63,481 nucleotides of DNA from an uncultured Granulosicoccaceae bacterium (GTDB lineage: Bacteria; Pseudomonadota; Gammaproteobacteria; Granulosicoccales; Granulosicoccaceae): positions 1 through 63,481 of the forward strand of contig CALLBO010000022.1 in assembly GCA_937998875.1 (NCBI GenBank), written 5' to 3'. Every line of letters starts with the position of its first letter. The stretch's first letter is position 1. The notes below the pieces were generated by a model. The model made no database searches. It was not told where the DNA came from and worked only from the letters and a program-made list of their open reading frames with translations. Positions 7,997 to 18,377 of this stretch are shown piece after piece. The translations under genes were made by a program, and so were the position numbers.

Positions 7997-8944
7997 CTAC
8001 ACCTCAACTCGATAACCGGCCCGCGGAAAATGTACACAGACCTCACTGCCGGTTTGATCGCACTGTCTGGTCAGTGCGATACGGTTCGCATCTGCGTACC
8101 GAACCGCGCCGGATACAAATTGTTCGCCGCTTTCAACGTCCGGCCCTACCTTTATCTGCATACCGGGTTTGAGACCCTGCGGGTCTTTGTCATCGACAAA
8201 GGCTTTGGTTTGTACGCTGGCAGATCCGGCAATCTTAATAGCCTGGTCTGCGCTTAGTTCAGTTGCAGTGCCATGCCCGAGCGATCTGACGCTCTCTTCC
8301 CAACGTACCAGATGACTGAACTCTGAAAGCAAGGCTTCTCCACCGGCAAAGCGCCCGCGTATAAACCAGACTGCATGGTAGATTTGTGCATCGAGTGCGG
8401 CGGCATGTGCGCCTGTGAGGTATGTTCTGCCATCGGCAAGTGTTTCGTCGAGCCAGGCAAAATACACTCTCATTTGTGCAACCAGATGCGGCAGTTGTGC
8501 ATTGGCTTTTTTAAGATTATCTGCCCAGTTATCTCCACCCAGATATAGCCTGCCGCGATCTTCAGCAAAATCTTCTGGCAGTGAATCACCGGCTGAACCG
8601 AGCACGATTTTTACCGACAGATCAAACAGGGCACCATCGGTCCAGCGGCTCAGGCTCTGCAGTAAGCCTTTATCTGCAGTTGGATAAAAGCTGTCTGACG
8701 GATAGCGTGATTCAAGTTCTTCAATGATGCAAAAGCTGTCGCAGTAGATGTCAGCGCCGATTTGCATCACAGGCGTACGCCGGTATCCGCCAGTCAGCGT
8801 GGTCAGCATGGGTTTGGGAGGCAGTCTTGGAATCTCAACACTGTGCCAGGCAAGTTGCTTGATACCGAAGGCAACCCTGATTTTCTCGGCAACGGGAGAC
8901 TGTGGGTAGGCGTGATAAATAATCTGATCGGCGGGCGTATTCAT
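7997..8944 (-). CDS. glutathione S-transferase family protein
   Basis: 315 residues. The N-terminal thioredoxin-like domain contains YPQSPVAEKIRVAFG (the position of the GSH-activating residue; SP in place of SPFS/CPWC) and TPVMQIG...DSFCIIEELE, the standard GSH-binding Val-Pro and Asp/Glu-Ser region. An all-helical C-terminal domain follows to about residue 230. The last ~80 residues form an unusual beta-like extension (GLKPGMQIKVGPDV...) not found in ordinary GSTs of about 220 residues; it reads as a small hydrophilic add-on domain. The substrate is unknown. Confidence 0.8.
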   Translation of the reverse strand: MNTPADQIIYHAYPQSPVAEKIRVAFGIKQLAWHSVEIPRLPPKPMLTTLTGGYRRTPVMQIGADIYCDSFCIIEELESRYPSDSFYPTADKGLLQSLSRWTDGALFDLSVKIVLGSAGDSLPEDFAEDRGRLYLGGDNWADNLKKANAQLPHLVAQMRVYFAWLDETLADGRTYLTGAHAAALDAQIYHAVWFIRGRFAGGEALLSEFSHLVRWEESVRSLGHGTATELSADQAIKIAGSASVQTKAFVDDKDPQGLKPGMQIKVGPDVESGEQFVSGAVRYADANRIALTRQCDQTGSEVCVHFPRAGYRVEV

Positions 8945-9153
8945 AAAAGCAATCTTCTGTGTGGTTGTTTTTGTCGAGATGTACCATCATACAAAGAGCT
9001 GCAGCAGTTCGCTATCTATAGACTGACAGGTCGTGCTGAATATTGTCGAACAGCCAAGCTAGCTGTCTACCGGGGTCGACCATTGCAGCCAGCCACTACA
9101 GCCTTTGCAAGACAACAAGGTGCGCGTTGCACGTTGTGGCAGATCAATAGCGC

Positions 9154-10395
9154 TTACTTAAGTCTGACGAATATCCCGGATCGCGGTTTGGGGTCAAAGT
9201 AAGTGGACTTTGGCGGCATCAGCGCGTCTGCGTCAGCCACTGCCATCAGTTGTTTGATTGAAGTGGCGTAGCAGACGAATACAATGCCCCAACCTTCACG
9301 AACGGCTTGCCTGATACCTTCAGCGCCAGTGACTCCTGCAATGTATCCCAGCCTTGGATCGTTGCGCATGTCTTTTATATCAAGCAAGGGAGCGAGGATA
9401 AAGTTCTGCAATATAGAAACATCAAGAGATGCAACCGGATCATTCCGGTCAATATGCTCCTGCCTCACGGTGAGCTTAAACCAGCTGTCTTCGACTAACA
9501 TGCCGAACTCACCATGCCGCTTTGCAGTGAAGTCTGTAACACCATGCATTTGCTCGACTATAAAGTTTTGTTGCAATAGCTCTGGTATCTGTTCAGCGGT
9601 CACGCCATTGCTTTCATTCACGCAGCGGTGAAATGGCAGCAAGTTCAACTGGTTGTCGGGGAAGAGTGCCACCAGCAGTTGATTAAAAGGCTCATCACCA
9701 TTGTTAGAACCTGTTTTGGCACGCATGATCTCTGCATAGCGACAGCCTGATGCAGCACGGTGATGACCATCGGTTAAATAAGTGGTTGGCACTTGATTAA
9801 AAAGCCGCTGGAATTGTTGCAGGTCTTCTGCGCCATCAATTTTCCAGACCCGTTGTGTTTCGCCGTCTGCCGTGACGAACTCAACCGTGGGTACTTTTGT
9901 TTTAATAACTTCGATTGCAGCGTCTATGTCAGTGCTTTGCGGGTAGGTCAGGCAGATCGGGCTTGACGATGCACCGACTATCTCCTGATAACGTGCCAAC
10001 AGATCTTCTTTAGTTGAGTGTGTGTTTTCGTGTTTTCTGAGTGTGCCGTTTTCGTATTCTTCTACTGACACTTCGCAAACCAGACCGGTTTGTATGTGAT
10101 CGCCACGGCCGAGTTGGTAGACAAACATCGCCGGTTGCGTGAACTGATCAAACGAACCGTTGTGCAACAAATGCTGTAAGCATTGTTTGTTGTTTTCCAG
10201 GAGTTGTTCCTGGGTTGGTTGAGCGTCTTGCGGGAAGTCCTCCTGCAGGCGCATCGTGTTAATGAAGTTATCAGGATACTGGTTGGCGAAGTTCCTTCTT
10301 TCTTCCGCAGAGACTGAATCATAGGCGGGCGACACCACACCGGTCGCCCGTTCTGCGTTAATTACATAGCCGTCAAACGGCTTGATATCGGGCAT
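9154..10395 (-). CDS. DUF1015 family protein next to serC
   Basis: 413 residues matching DUF1015 from the first residues (IKPFDGYVINAERA... VVSPAYDSVSAEE) through the conserved YLTDGHHRAA motif near residue 205 and the C-terminal MPPKSTYFDPKPRSG. The biochemical role of the family is unsettled. Many genomes place it with serC/serA, suggesting a part in serine or phosphoserine metabolism. Here it is 12 bases downstream of serC on the same strand, so it is almost certainly in the serA-serC operon. The classic phosphatase gene serB is present elsewhere in the window (58.5 kb), so this protein need not replace it. Confidence 0.85.
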   Translation of the reverse strand: MPDIKPFDGYVINAERATGVVSPAYDSVSAEERRNFANQYPDNFINTMRLQEDFPQDAQPTQEQLLENNKQCLQHLLHNGSFDQFTQPAMFVYQLGRGDHIQTGLVCEVSVEEYENGTLRKHENTHSTKEDLLARYQEIVGASSSPICLTYPQSTDIDAAIEVIKTKVPTVEFVTADGETQRVWKIDGAEDLQQFQRLFNQVPTTYLTDGHHRAASGCRYAEIMRAKTGSNNGDEPFNQLLVALFPDNQLNLLPFHRCVNESNGVTAEQIPELLQQNFIVEQMHGVTDFTAKRHGEFGMLVEDSWFKLTVRQEHIDRNDPVASLDVSILQNFILAPLLDIKDMRNDPRLGYIAGVTGAEGIRQAVREGWGIVFVCYATSIKQLMAVADADALMPPKSTYFDPKPRSGIFVRLK

Positions 10396-10407
10396 AGCAC
10401 ACCACGG

Positions 10408-11496
10408 TTACGCGTGATTGTTGCTCCTGAATTCAGCCATGAATTCAGTCAACGTTTCGACACTGTGTTTTGGCAGCGCGTTGTAGATGCTTGCGCGACA
10501 ACCACCAACACTTCGGTGTCCTTTAAGGTTCAGTAATCCTGCTGAGCCTGCTTCTGTTAAAAACTTTTGTTCCAGCTCTTCTGTTGGCAACCGGAATACA
10601 ACATTCATGTGTGAGCGACTGTTGTGATCAACCGGGCAGTTGTAATAACCATCACTGGAATCTATGGCGCTATACACCATGCCGGCTTTTTCAGTTGCGA
10701 GCTTTTCAATGGCAGACAAGCCACCCTGTGCTTTCATCCACTTCAGCACTTTGCCATACATATAGATTGGGAATACCGGTGGTGTGTTAAACATAGAGCC
10801 TTTGGATTCGTGGATGTCGTATCGCAGATACCGGCCGATGTTCTGGTTGCAGTTTTCCAGTATGGATTTGCGAATAAACACAATGGTCAAGCCCGCCGGG
10901 CCGAGATTTTTCTGCGCGCCACCATAAACCAGATCAAATTTATCCCACGGTAATGGACGGGCCATGTACTCTGAAGACATATCGGCGATCAGTGGCACAT
11001 CAACATCCGGGAACTCGGCGTAGCGAATGCCGCCAATTGTTTCATTGGTGGTGATGTGCAGATAGCGCGTGTTGGCTTGCAGTTTGATTTCATCGCTCGA
11101 TGGCATGCGGGTGTAGTTGTTGTTTTCTCCATCCCATGCGGTGTAGACGTCGCCATAGGCTTTACCATCAGTGATCGCACCTTTTGCCCAGGTGCCGGAG
11201 TTTACGTAAGCGCCTTTTTTGCCGTCAGTCAGAAGGTTCATCGGGACCATTGAGAATTGCAGCAATGCACCGCCCTGAAGAAACAGCACGGCAAAGTCAT
11301 CCGGTACCTGAAAGACTTCCATGGACATTGCCATGGCTTCGTTGGCAACATCATCAAAGTGCTTGCCGCGGTGACTCATTTCTATCAGCGACATGCCGGC
11401 GCCCTGATAGTCGACGAACTCGGCTTGCGCCTCTTGAAGAACTTCCAGCGGAAGGGTACATGGGCCTGCACTGAAATTGTGTAGACGGTTGGTCAT
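10408..11496 (-). CDS. serC: phosphoserine aminotransferase
   Basis: A 362-residue class-V aminotransferase. It starts NFSAGPCTLPLEVL, as SerC does, carries the PLP lysine Lys196 in GGAQKNLGPAG and ends with the RASIYNA and FMAEF motifs. It transaminates 3-phosphohydroxypyruvate to O-phosphoserine with glutamate and can serve vitamin B6 synthesis. Length is the family norm. It sits between serA (56 bases upstream) and the DUF1015 gene. Confidence 0.96.
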   Translation of the reverse strand: MTNRLHNFSAGPCTLPLEVLQEAQAEFVDYQGAGMSLIEMSHRGKHFDDVANEAMAMSMEVFQVPDDFAVLFLQGGALLQFSMVPMNLLTDGKKGAYVNSGTWAKGAITDGKAYGDVYTAWDGENNNYTRMPSSDEIKLQANTRYLHITTNETIGGIRYAEFPDVDVPLIADMSSEYMARPLPWDKFDLVYGGAQKNLGPAGLTIVFIRKSILENCNQNIGRYLRYDIHESKGSMFNTPPVFPIYMYGKVLKWMKAQGGLSAIEKLATEKAGMVYSAIDSSDGYYNCPVDHNSRSHMNVVFRLPTEELEQKFLTEAGSAGLLNLKGHRSVGGCRASIYNALPKHSVETLTEFMAEFRSNNHA

Positions 11497-11552
11497 TGAT
11501 CAGCCTTGAAAAATTGTACGAGTAAAAATTGGGCGAGTAGGGGTATCCGAGG

Positions 11553-12512
11553 CTAGTTGACGCAGTTTTTGAGCTCGCCTTGCTGAAATGCCGCTATCAC
11601 TTCCAGCACGCCGTCAGACACAGCCACCTGGGCCTGTGTGGTTGAGGCGCCGATGTGGTGTGTGCTGCAAACCGCTGGGTGATTGGCGATTTCGGAGTCG
11701 AAACGGTTGTCACTGGCACCCGGCTCGTTATTGTACACGTCAAGCGCCACTCTTAGGCTTTTGTTGTCAATGGCTCTGAGCAGGGCCGCATCATCGACCA
11801 GCTCACCGCGCGAGGTGTTGATCAGCATCGCGCCGTTGCGCATTTTGCCGAGGAACTCATCGTTAACCATGCCGGTGGTTTGGTTGGTGGCTGGCAGGTG
11901 CAGGGTGACGATGTCAGCGCGTTTGAGCAGCTCATCAAGCGATTCCAGCTGCTCGATTTGTGCACTGGCAATCTGTTGTTCAGCAGCAGCGCTGCGCGAG
12001 GCTTTTTTCAGGGCAAAAACCCGCATGCCGAAAGCCCGTGCGCGCTCTGCAACGGCGAAGCCGATTGCACCGAGACCCAGAATACCGACCGACTGGCCGT
12101 GCAGGCCGCGCCCGGCTGAGTACTTTTTTTTGTTCCAGATACCGTTGTTCAGGTCGTTGACGTTGTCTGGAATGAATCGATCAAGGCTGATCATCATGCC
12201 AATAACCAGCTCGGCAACGGCAATAGCGTTGGCCCCGGGTACGTTGCAAACGCGAATGTTACAACCTGCGGCTGTTTCCTTATCGATCGTATTAGTGCCA
12301 GCGCCGGCGCGGATGACTAGCCTGAGGTTGTCACCGGCTTTGAGCATCGCTTCAGTAACTGCCGTGCTGCGAACGATCAGAATCTCGTGGTCTGTCAGTG
12401 CATCCTTGAGTGCATCATCCTGCAGCGAGGCATCGACGGTTATCTGATGCCCTGCATCAATCAGTTTCTGTTGATGCGTTTCAGGAAAGCTGTCTGCGAT
12501 AAGAATTTTCAT
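11553..12512 (-). CDS. serA: D-3-phosphoglycerate dehydrogenase, short form
   Basis: 319 residues from the ATG at 12512 (MKILIADSFPETHQQ). An upstream in-frame start at 12578 would add a basic non-conserved 22-residue tail and is less likely. It is a D-2-hydroxyacid dehydrogenase with the NAD-binding GILGLGAIG (143-151), the catalytic Arg in INTSRGELVD and the catalytic His in the CSTHHIGAST segment. It oxidises 3-phosphoglycerate in the first step of serine synthesis. It lacks the C-terminal ACT domain of the 410-residue E. coli enzyme, so it would not be inhibited by serine in that way. First gene of the serA-serC-DUF1015 operon. Confidence 0.92.
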   Translation of the reverse strand: MKILIADSFPETHQQKLIDAGHQITVDASLQDDALKDALTDHEILIVRSTAVTEAMLKAGDNLRLVIRAGAGTNTIDKETAAGCNIRVCNVPGANAIAVAELVIGMMISLDRFIPDNVNDLNNGIWNKKKYSAGRGLHGQSVGILGLGAIGFAVAERARAFGMRVFALKKASRSAAAEQQIASAQIEQLESLDELLKRADIVTLHLPATNQTTGMVNDEFLGKMRNGAMLINTSRGELVDDAALLRAIDNKSLRVALDVYNNEPGASDNRFDSEIANHPAVCSTHHIGASTTQAQVAVSDGVLEVIAAFQQGELKNCVN

Positions 12513-12835
12513 TCTGACGTGCACCCGTCTTCGATTGCGGTGGAGTTTACTAGGGGTGCGAGCTTGTAATTGACTCACTCGCGCCGCTCGCTGTCACTCA
12601 GTGCCTACTGTCTATAGGCTGTGCGCATTTTTTGTGTAAAACCAACCAGGTAAAAAACACAATTACTGTGCTAGACGAGAATGGTGTTGCAGGTCTTTCA
12701 GTAGAAAGCGATCTTGAATTGGACAAGTTCCGCTGCAAGCAGACTGTATCGTCTGTGCAAAACAATCAGCATTGTGCTGATTTTAGAGGTGATCGATGCA
12801 CGGCCGGTGATGGCGATCAGGATTGATATCCGGTA

Positions 12836-13390
12836 TCAACTGCAAATCAGCGAAGCCAGTCTGGCAATCGCTATGATCTCTGGCGTGTGTTCATGATTAG
12901 CCATGCTTGAATCGATCAGACGGGCTTCGGGCATTTCCGCTCGAAGATGCCAGAGCATAAAAATCTCAGCCCATAGTTCACTGGCCGCATTCATTTTGAA
13001 ATCGTTCTGATTCAGCGAAAAGAGATTTAGATAAGCACTCCAGTGAAGCTGTTGTGAGACCTGTGCAATCAGCCGTGTATTGTTCTTTTCCCAGCTACCG
13101 GTAAAGCCGTTTTCACGGTTGCCCACCAGGTTAAGTTTACGACCGACAAAATGACCAAGCTCATGGAAAAGATCGTTGGCGGGGGTTGTGGATTTGTCGT
13201 GCAGATATATCGTGTTGCCTGCCAGCGTTTTTATCTGCTCGCCAAAGTCGTTATACAAGGGTCTGTCGTGCCATAGGTAACAAGGCGCGTATTCATAAAC
13301 CTGAACATCAACAACCTCGTTGAGGTGTTGATGGCAAAGCGCTGCCAGTTGTGCAGCGTTGAATGAATTTGGATCAGCCACAATTGCCAA
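12836..13390 (-). CDS. small putative zinc metallopeptidase (HExxH)
   Basis: 184 residues with a textbook zincin motif HELGHFVG (His76, Glu77, His80) and a downstream Glu-rich helix (ASELWAEIFMLWHL) that could supply the third zinc ligand. No signal peptide or membrane span is seen, so it is probably cytoplasmic. I do not recognise the family; the layout is like short minimal zincins of unknown substrate. It is divergent from pntA. Confidence 0.65.
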   Translation of the reverse strand: MAIVADPNSFNAAQLAALCHQHLNEVVDVQVYEYAPCYLWHDRPLYNDFGEQIKTLAGNTIYLHDKSTTPANDLFHELGHFVGRKLNLVGNRENGFTGSWEKNNTRLIAQVSQQLHWSAYLNLFSLNQNDFKMNAASELWAEIFMLWHLRAEMPEARLIDSSMANHEHTPEIIAIARLASLICS

Positions 13391-13445
13391 CGGTGTCTGT
13401 AGTTTGCAGGCAGGCTATCACAGCGCGTATCTCTGCACCGGCCAA

Positions 13446-13481
13446 TGTAACACCGGTAACACTTGTAACAGCGGTAACATT
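13446..13481. promoter_or_regulatory. tandem 18-base repeats upstream of pntA
   Basis: TGTAACACCGGTAACACT (13446-13463) is followed immediately by TGTAACAGCGGTAACATT (13464-13481), with 16 of 18 bases identical. Each holds GTAACAnCGGTAAC, a LacI/GntR-operator-like imperfect dyad. They lie about 100 bases before the pntA start and 55 bases before the divergent metallopeptidase gene, a position fit for a regulator of either gene. Confidence 0.5.
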
Positions 13482-13582
13482 AGTAAAGATACATTTGTAA
13501 AGAAAAAAACAGTCGAGAGTTAATTGCAAGTCGCGTAGACTACATTCGTTGAGTTTAAAGACGAACAACGGGAGCTTTTAAA

Positions 13583-15148
13583 ATGATTATTGGCGCACCA
13601 GAAGAATCATTTCAAGGTGAAGCACGCGTAGCAATGACGCCGGCCTCAGCTCGCGAGCTACAAAAGCTCGGGCATCAATGTCTGTTAGAGAACGGTGCAG
13701 GCGATGCGGCAGGCTACCCGGATAAAGCCTACGAAGAGGTCGGGGTTAAAATTGTCGGATCCCCTGAGGAGCTGTTCAGCTCAGCTGACATCATTATAAA
13801 AGTCCGGCCTCCGTCAACAGCAGAAGTAACACGGCTGATTCGGGGCAAGACGTTAATATCTTTTTTCTATCCCGGGCAACAGGAGGAGCTGCTGAACCAG
13901 GCGGTGTCGAGTGGTGCCAATGTGATCGCCATGGATATGGTGCCGCGTATCAGCCGTGCGCAAAAAATGGATGCGCTCTCATCAATGGCGAACATTGCGG
14001 GTTATCGCGCGGTGATAGAGGCCGGCAATAATTTCGGCAGATTTTTCACGGGTCAGGTAACTGCTGCGGGTAAGGTGCAACCTGCAAAAGTATTGATTAT
14101 CGGTGCAGGGGTTGCCGGACTTGCGGCAATCGGTGCGGCACAGTCGCTTGGTGCTATCGTCAAAGCATTTGATGTACGGCCTGAAGTCGCAGAGCAAATA
14201 GAATCAATGGGTGCCGAGTTTCTGTTTCTTGAATTCGATGATCAGGCAGACGGCGCGGCAACCGGTGGTTACGCCGCACCTTCCAGTCCCGAGTTTCGTG
14301 AGAAGCAGCTCGCACTGTTCCGCGAGCAGGCACCGGAGATTGATATTGTTATAACCACAGCACTTATACCGGGCCGTGATGCACCCAAGCTGTGGCTTGA
14401 TGACATGGTCAAAGCCATGAAGCGTGGTTCTGTGGTTGTCGACCTCGCCGCAGAGCGTGGCGGCAACTGCGATGCCACCGTGCCTGATCAGAAAATTGTC
14501 ACCGATAACGGTGTCACCGTGATTGGCTACACCGATTTTCCCAGTCGCATGGCGACTCAATCCTCCGACCTATACGCCACTAATATCCGCCACATGCTAA
14601 CTGATCTCACGCCGGAAAAAGACGGTGTGATAGTGCACAACATGGAAGACGATGTTATCCGTGGAGCCACAGTGGCACACGAAGGTGAGTTGGCCTTTCC
14701 ACCGCCACCGCCAAAAGTGCAGGCGATAGCTAAACAAACTGCAAAGCCTGTGGAAAAAACCGCAGAGGAAGTTGCCGCAGAGGAGGCCGCACAACTCAAG
14801 AAAAGCGGACGGCAGCAAATACTGTTGCTTGCTGCAGGTGCGGTGCTGATGTTTTTTATGGGCCGCTACGCACCGGCGAGTTTCATGCAGCACTTTATTG
14901 TGTTTGTGCTTGCGGTATTTGTCGGCTTTCAGGTGATATGGAATGTTTCGCATTCATTGCACACGCCATTGATGGCAGTCACGAACGCGATATCCGGCAT
15001 CATTATCGTTGGCGCTCTGTTGCAAATAGATGCGCCGAATTTTATTGTGGTTTTACTCGCATCAATATCAGTGCTTATTGCAACCATCAATATTGTGGGT
15101 GGTTTCATGGTCACTCGTCGCATGTTGCAGATGTTTCAGAAGTCTTAA
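13583..15148 (+). CDS. pntA: NAD(P) transhydrogenase subunit alpha (fused form)
   Basis: A 521-residue inner-membrane protein of the proton-translocating transhydrogenase. Residues 1-380 are the NAD(H)-binding domain dI, starting [20 protein letters not shown], with the Rossmann motif [11 protein letters not shown] at 174-184. A charged linker of Lys/Glu/Ala follows, then three to four membrane segments from about residue 410 ([17 protein letters not shown] and following). The alpha1 and alpha2 parts are in one chain, as in E. coli. With PntB it uses the proton gradient to reduce NADP with NADH. pntB follows 20 bases downstream. Confidence 0.96.
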   Translation: MIIGAPEESFQGEARVAMTPASARELQKLGHQCLLENGAGDAAGYPDKAYEEVGVKIVGSPEELFSSADIIIKVRPPSTAEVTRLIRGKTLISFFYPGQQEELLNQAVSSGANVIAMDMVPRISRAQKMDALSSMANIAGYRAVIEAGNNFGRFFTGQVTAAGKVQPAKVLIIGAGVAGLAAIGAAQSLGAIVKAFDVRPEVAEQIESMGAEFLFLEFDDQADGAATGGYAAPSSPEFREKQLALFREQAPEIDIVITTALIPGRDAPKLWLDDMVKAMKRGSVVVDLAAERGGNCDATVPDQKIVTDNGVTVIGYTDFPSRMATQSSDLYATNIRHMLTDLTPEKDGVIVHNMEDDVIRGATVAHEGELAFPPPPPKVQAIAKQTAKPVEKTAEEVAAEEAAQLKKSGRQQILLLAAGAVLMFFMGRYAPASFMQHFIVFVLAVFVGFQVIWNVSHSLHTPLMAVTNAISGIIIVGALLQIDAPNFIVVLLASISVLIATINIVGGFMVTRRMLQMFQKS

Positions 15149-15168
15149 CCGGGTAAGGATCGATCACT

Positions 15169-16548
15169 ATGCTAACTACTGAACTTCAAACTGCAGCATA
15201 TATAGCGGCCGCCGTACTTTTTATTTTGTCACTCGGCGGTCTGTCAAATCAGGAGAGTGCTAAACGCGCTGTCTGGTTTGGTATTGTCGGTATGTTCATC
15301 GCGGTGTTTGCGACTATCTTCGGGCCGAATGTAACGATCGGTCCTGTACTGATCATTATGCTGGTGGTCGGTGCAGTGATAGGGGTTGTTGTCGCAAGGC
15401 GGGTAGAGATGACCGGTATGCCGGAGCTGGTAGCGGCGCTACATTCCTTTGTTGGACTTGCAGCAGTGTTTATCGGTATTAACTCAGATATCAACCCGCC
15501 AGAGCTGGCCAGCAACGCAGAAAAAGTCATTCATGAGGTCGAGGTCTTTCTTGGTGTTTTTATCGGCGCAATAACATTCACCGGTTCTATTGTTGCCTAC
15601 GGTAAGTTATCCGGTAAGCTCGATGGTAAAGCGTTAATACTGCCTGCCAGGCATCTGCTCAACATTGCCTTGCTGGCAGCATCTGTGGCGCTGTTGTTTA
15701 TGTACATGAATCACATGGGCAGCTGGACGCTATACATAATGACGTTGCTGGCGTTCATCCTCGGCGCTCATCTGGTGCTGGCCATTGGCGGTGCCGATAT
15801 GCCGGTTGTGGTTTCTATGCTTAACTCGTATTCCGGCTGGGCTGCTGCCGCCACCGGATTTTTACTGGGCAACGATCTGTTGATTGTGACAGGAGCGCTG
15901 GTTGGATCATCCGGTGCGATACTCTCGTACATCATGTGTAAGGCGATGAATCGAAAGTTTCTGTCTGTCATCCTTGGTGGCTTTGGTGGTGCTAAAGGTG
16001 ACGCCATGGCAGTTGAGGGTGAGCAGATTGCCATTGACGCAGACGGTGTGGCTGCGGCACTGAATGACGCGCAAAGTGTCATCATCGTACCCGGCTACGG
16101 TATGGCAGTAGCTCAGGCGCAACAAGCCGTTTCAGAGTTAACCAGAAAGCTTCGGGCTAAAGGTAAGAACGTACGGTTCGGTATACACCCTGTAGCCGGG
16201 CGGCTTCCAGGTCACATGAACGTACTGCTTGCAGAGGCCAAAGTGCCTTACGATATCGTGCTCGAGATGGATGAAATCAATGATGACTTCCCGGAGACCG
16301 ATGTAGTTATTGTTATCGGCTCTAATGACATCGTGAACCCTGCCGCTCAGGAAGATCCTAACTCACCAATAGCTGGCATGCCGGTGCTTGAAGTCTGGAA
16401 GGCCAGTCAAGTTTTTGTATCAAAGCGTGGTCAGGGTACCGGCTACTCCGGTATAGAGAACCCGCTGTTCTTTAAAGACAACACTCGCATGTTTTACGGT
16501 GATGCAAAACAATCACTCGATACGTTATTGCCCAAGATTGCGAGCTGA
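15169..16548 (+). CDS. pntB: NAD(P) transhydrogenase subunit beta
   Basis: 459 residues: eight or nine membrane segments (domain dII) in the first ~270 residues, then the NADP(H)-binding domain dIII with [11 protein letters not shown] and [19 protein letters not shown], the signature that clamps NADP, and [14 protein letters not shown]. Length and order match PntB throughout. Co-transcribed with pntA. Confidence 0.96.
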   Translation: MLTTELQTAAYIAAAVLFILSLGGLSNQESAKRAVWFGIVGMFIAVFATIFGPNVTIGPVLIIMLVVGAVIGVVVARRVEMTGMPELVAALHSFVGLAAVFIGINSDINPPELASNAEKVIHEVEVFLGVFIGAITFTGSIVAYGKLSGKLDGKALILPARHLLNIALLAASVALLFMYMNHMGSWTLYIMTLLAFILGAHLVLAIGGADMPVVVSMLNSYSGWAAAATGFLLGNDLLIVTGALVGSSGAILSYIMCKAMNRKFLSVILGGFGGAKGDAMAVEGEQIAIDADGVAAALNDAQSVIIVPGYGMAVAQAQQAVSELTRKLRAKGKNVRFGIHPVAGRLPGHMNVLLAEAKVPYDIVLEMDEINDDFPETDVVIVIGSNDIVNPAAQEDPNSPIAGMPVLEVWKASQVFVSKRGQGTGYSGIENPLFFKDNTRMFYGDAKQSLDTLLPKIAS

Positions 16549-16583
16549 TATTCACTGAGGGTTCTGAAGCAATATAGCGTCTA

Positions 16584-17204
16584 ATGCTGACGCTTTTAAC
16601 CCAATTTGATCCGGGTACGTTACTCAGTTTCTGGATTGCAGGACTGCTACTGAATCTAACCCCCGGTGCAGACTTCCTGCTGGTGACCTCCAGTGCTATT
16701 CAGCATGGTCCAAAGGTTGGCCGTGCAGCAGCAGTGGGTATTAACCTTGGCATACTGGTGCATCTGATTCTGGCTGCGGCCGGTCTTTCGGCCCTGTTAA
16801 TTGCTTATCCGCTGGCGTACAGGTTTGTGCTGCTATTCGGAGCCGGTTATCTGATTTTCATGGCATGGCAACTGTGGTTTGTTAATAGCGCCACAACTAG
16901 GGCAGTGGCGCTATCACAAACAGACGCGATAAAGCGCGGCTTTCTGACCAATGTGCTCAACCCCAAGACGGCGTTGTTTATATTTGCTTTCATACCGCAA
17001 TTCACCAACCCTGAGTACGGTCCGATCTGGCAACAGATGCTGTTGCTTGGCGGGATCTTTCTGATCACCGGTTTTGTAGTGGTGCTGTTACTTGCCACTG
17101 CGGCAGGATCAATGACAGCGCGTTTAAACAGGCATAAAAAAATAATAAGCAGGGTGTCTGCCCTGTGCTTTGTGTTGCTGGCACTGCGAATATTATTCAG
17201 TTAG
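16584..17204 (+). CDS. LysE/RhtB family exporter
   Basis: 206 residues with five to six hydrophobic segments and the family signature NLTPGADFLLVTSSAIQHG near residues 24-42 (Pro-Gly-Pro type loop), plus NVLNPKTALFIFAFIPQF at about 130. Members export amino acids such as lysine, homoserine, threonine or cysteine derivatives. It lies 35 bases after pntB and could be in the same transcript. A second LysE-type gene is at 39395. Confidence 0.88.
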   Translation: MLTLLTQFDPGTLLSFWIAGLLLNLTPGADFLLVTSSAIQHGPKVGRAAAVGINLGILVHLILAAAGLSALLIAYPLAYRFVLLFGAGYLIFMAWQLWFVNSATTRAVALSQTDAIKRGFLTNVLNPKTALFIFAFIPQFTNPEYGPIWQQMLLLGGIFLITGFVVVLLLATAAGSMTARLNRHKKIISRVSALCFVLLALRILFS

Positions 17205-17338
17205 GCCGGATTATCTTTGCTGTCTTAGTAATAGAATGGATTTTCCTATAGCATTAGGTTGTCCGAATGTCAGCTGCTACAAGTTGGCACCAGTTATTCA
17301 AATTACTCCGCTCTTTGAACTGAACACCGGGGATTTAT

Positions 17339-18067
17339 ATGTTTCGTTCCAGAAGTCTAAAAAAGTCGTTAGCTCTAATCGCTGCTTTGTCAGTCGCCGC
17401 ATGTTCCAGCGATGATGATGACAATTCTGCCGAAGGTACTGCTGTAGATAATACTCCTGCCGACTCATCAGATAGTCAAAATTCCAGCCAAATCTCCAGC
17501 AAGATGTCCTTCTTTGTCACCAGTGCAGGCCCCGGCGCCGGCGGCAATCTAGGCGGCCTCGCCGGTGCCGATGCGCACTGCGGTAACCTGGCTGATGCTG
17601 TAGGTGTAACCGGTAAGACATGGCGTGCTTATTTGAGTACCACCGGAGCTGATGGTATTAACGCCAGTGAAAGAATTGGTGAAGGTCCATGGCTCAACGC
17701 CAATGGAGTTGAGGTTGCACAGAGCGTCGAAGACCTGCTCTCGGGATCGAACAACATCACCCGTGAAACAGCGATAACAGAATCAGCATCAATTATTGGC
17801 GGTGTTGGTGATACGCCCAATCGCCATGACATCCTGACCGGCACAGAACTTAACGGACTGGCATCGACGGACCTCACCATCGACACCACCTGCTTCAACT
17901 GGACCAGCAGCAGCACTGGCAGTGCATTGGTAGGTCATCACGACAGAATGGGCGGCGGTGCCAACCCCACCTCATGGAGCACAGCACATCCATCACTGGG
18001 TTGTAGCCAATCGGATCTGATCGCATCAGCAGGGGACGGGTTGTTTTATTGTTTTGCTACGAATTAG
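17339..18067 (+). CDS. lipoprotein with endostatin/NC10-like lectin fold
   Basis: 242 residues. A lipoprotein signal peptide (ALIAALSVAACSS; acylated Cys about residue 22) is followed by an acidic Asp/Ser linker. A domain from about residue 57 then begins FFVTSAGPGAGGNLGGLAGA and continues through WRAYLST, HDILTG, TCFNWTSS, VGHHDR and LFYCFA. These are the hallmarks of the bacterial endostatin-like (collagen NC10) C-type-lectin-like domain. The role is probably surface or periplasmic binding; it is not assigned. It is transcribed rightward just before the cassette array. Confidence 0.8.
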   Translation: MFRSRSLKKSLALIAALSVAACSSDDDDNSAEGTAVDNTPADSSDSQNSSQISSKMSFFVTSAGPGAGGNLGGLAGADAHCGNLADAVGVTGKTWRAYLSTTGADGINASERIGEGPWLNANGVEVAQSVEDLLSGSNNITRETAITESASIIGGVGDTPNRHDILTGTELNGLASTDLTIDTTCFNWTSSSTGSALVGHHDRMGGGANPTSWSTAHPSLGCSQSDLIASAGDGLFYCFATN

Positions 18068-18377
18068 TCCGGTGTGGCAGCGACGAAATTAAATTTCAGG
18101 GGCGGGTTACAGCGACTGTCGATGGTGTCTTTAAGCTGTTTGATTTTCGCTTGAGATTTAAATCTCGGGTGGGTGGTTTTACTAGCGGCTTCTGATTCGT
18201 TGTATGAAATCCAACGATATGCCCCTCTGTTAGTTTTAATAATACACCTGTTTGATTCTGGTTAGAAAGTTGCGAATTAAGTGTGTTCAGTTGTGTGACG
18301 TTCTAATGGACTGTTAGCTGTAAAAAAACCCAGAGCCGCCACTTGTGTCTTGAATTGTACAATTGTACAATATTAAT
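18068..18377. other. gap at the left edge of the cassette array
   Basis: 310 bases without a gene. The right part (about 18296-18325) reads TTCTAATGGACTGTTAGCT, similar to the right ends of the short attC sites further on (TGGACGTTAGCC), so it may be a degenerate attC or array edge. An imperfect palindrome TTGTACAATTGTACAA lies at 18356-18371, immediately before the toxin start, and could be the toxin-antitoxin operator. Confidence 0.4.

Noticed and set aside
11683..12447. 254-residue open frame on the plus strand
   Set aside because: It lies entirely opposite serA, has Ser/Arg/Ala-rich shadow composition and no ribosome-binding site.
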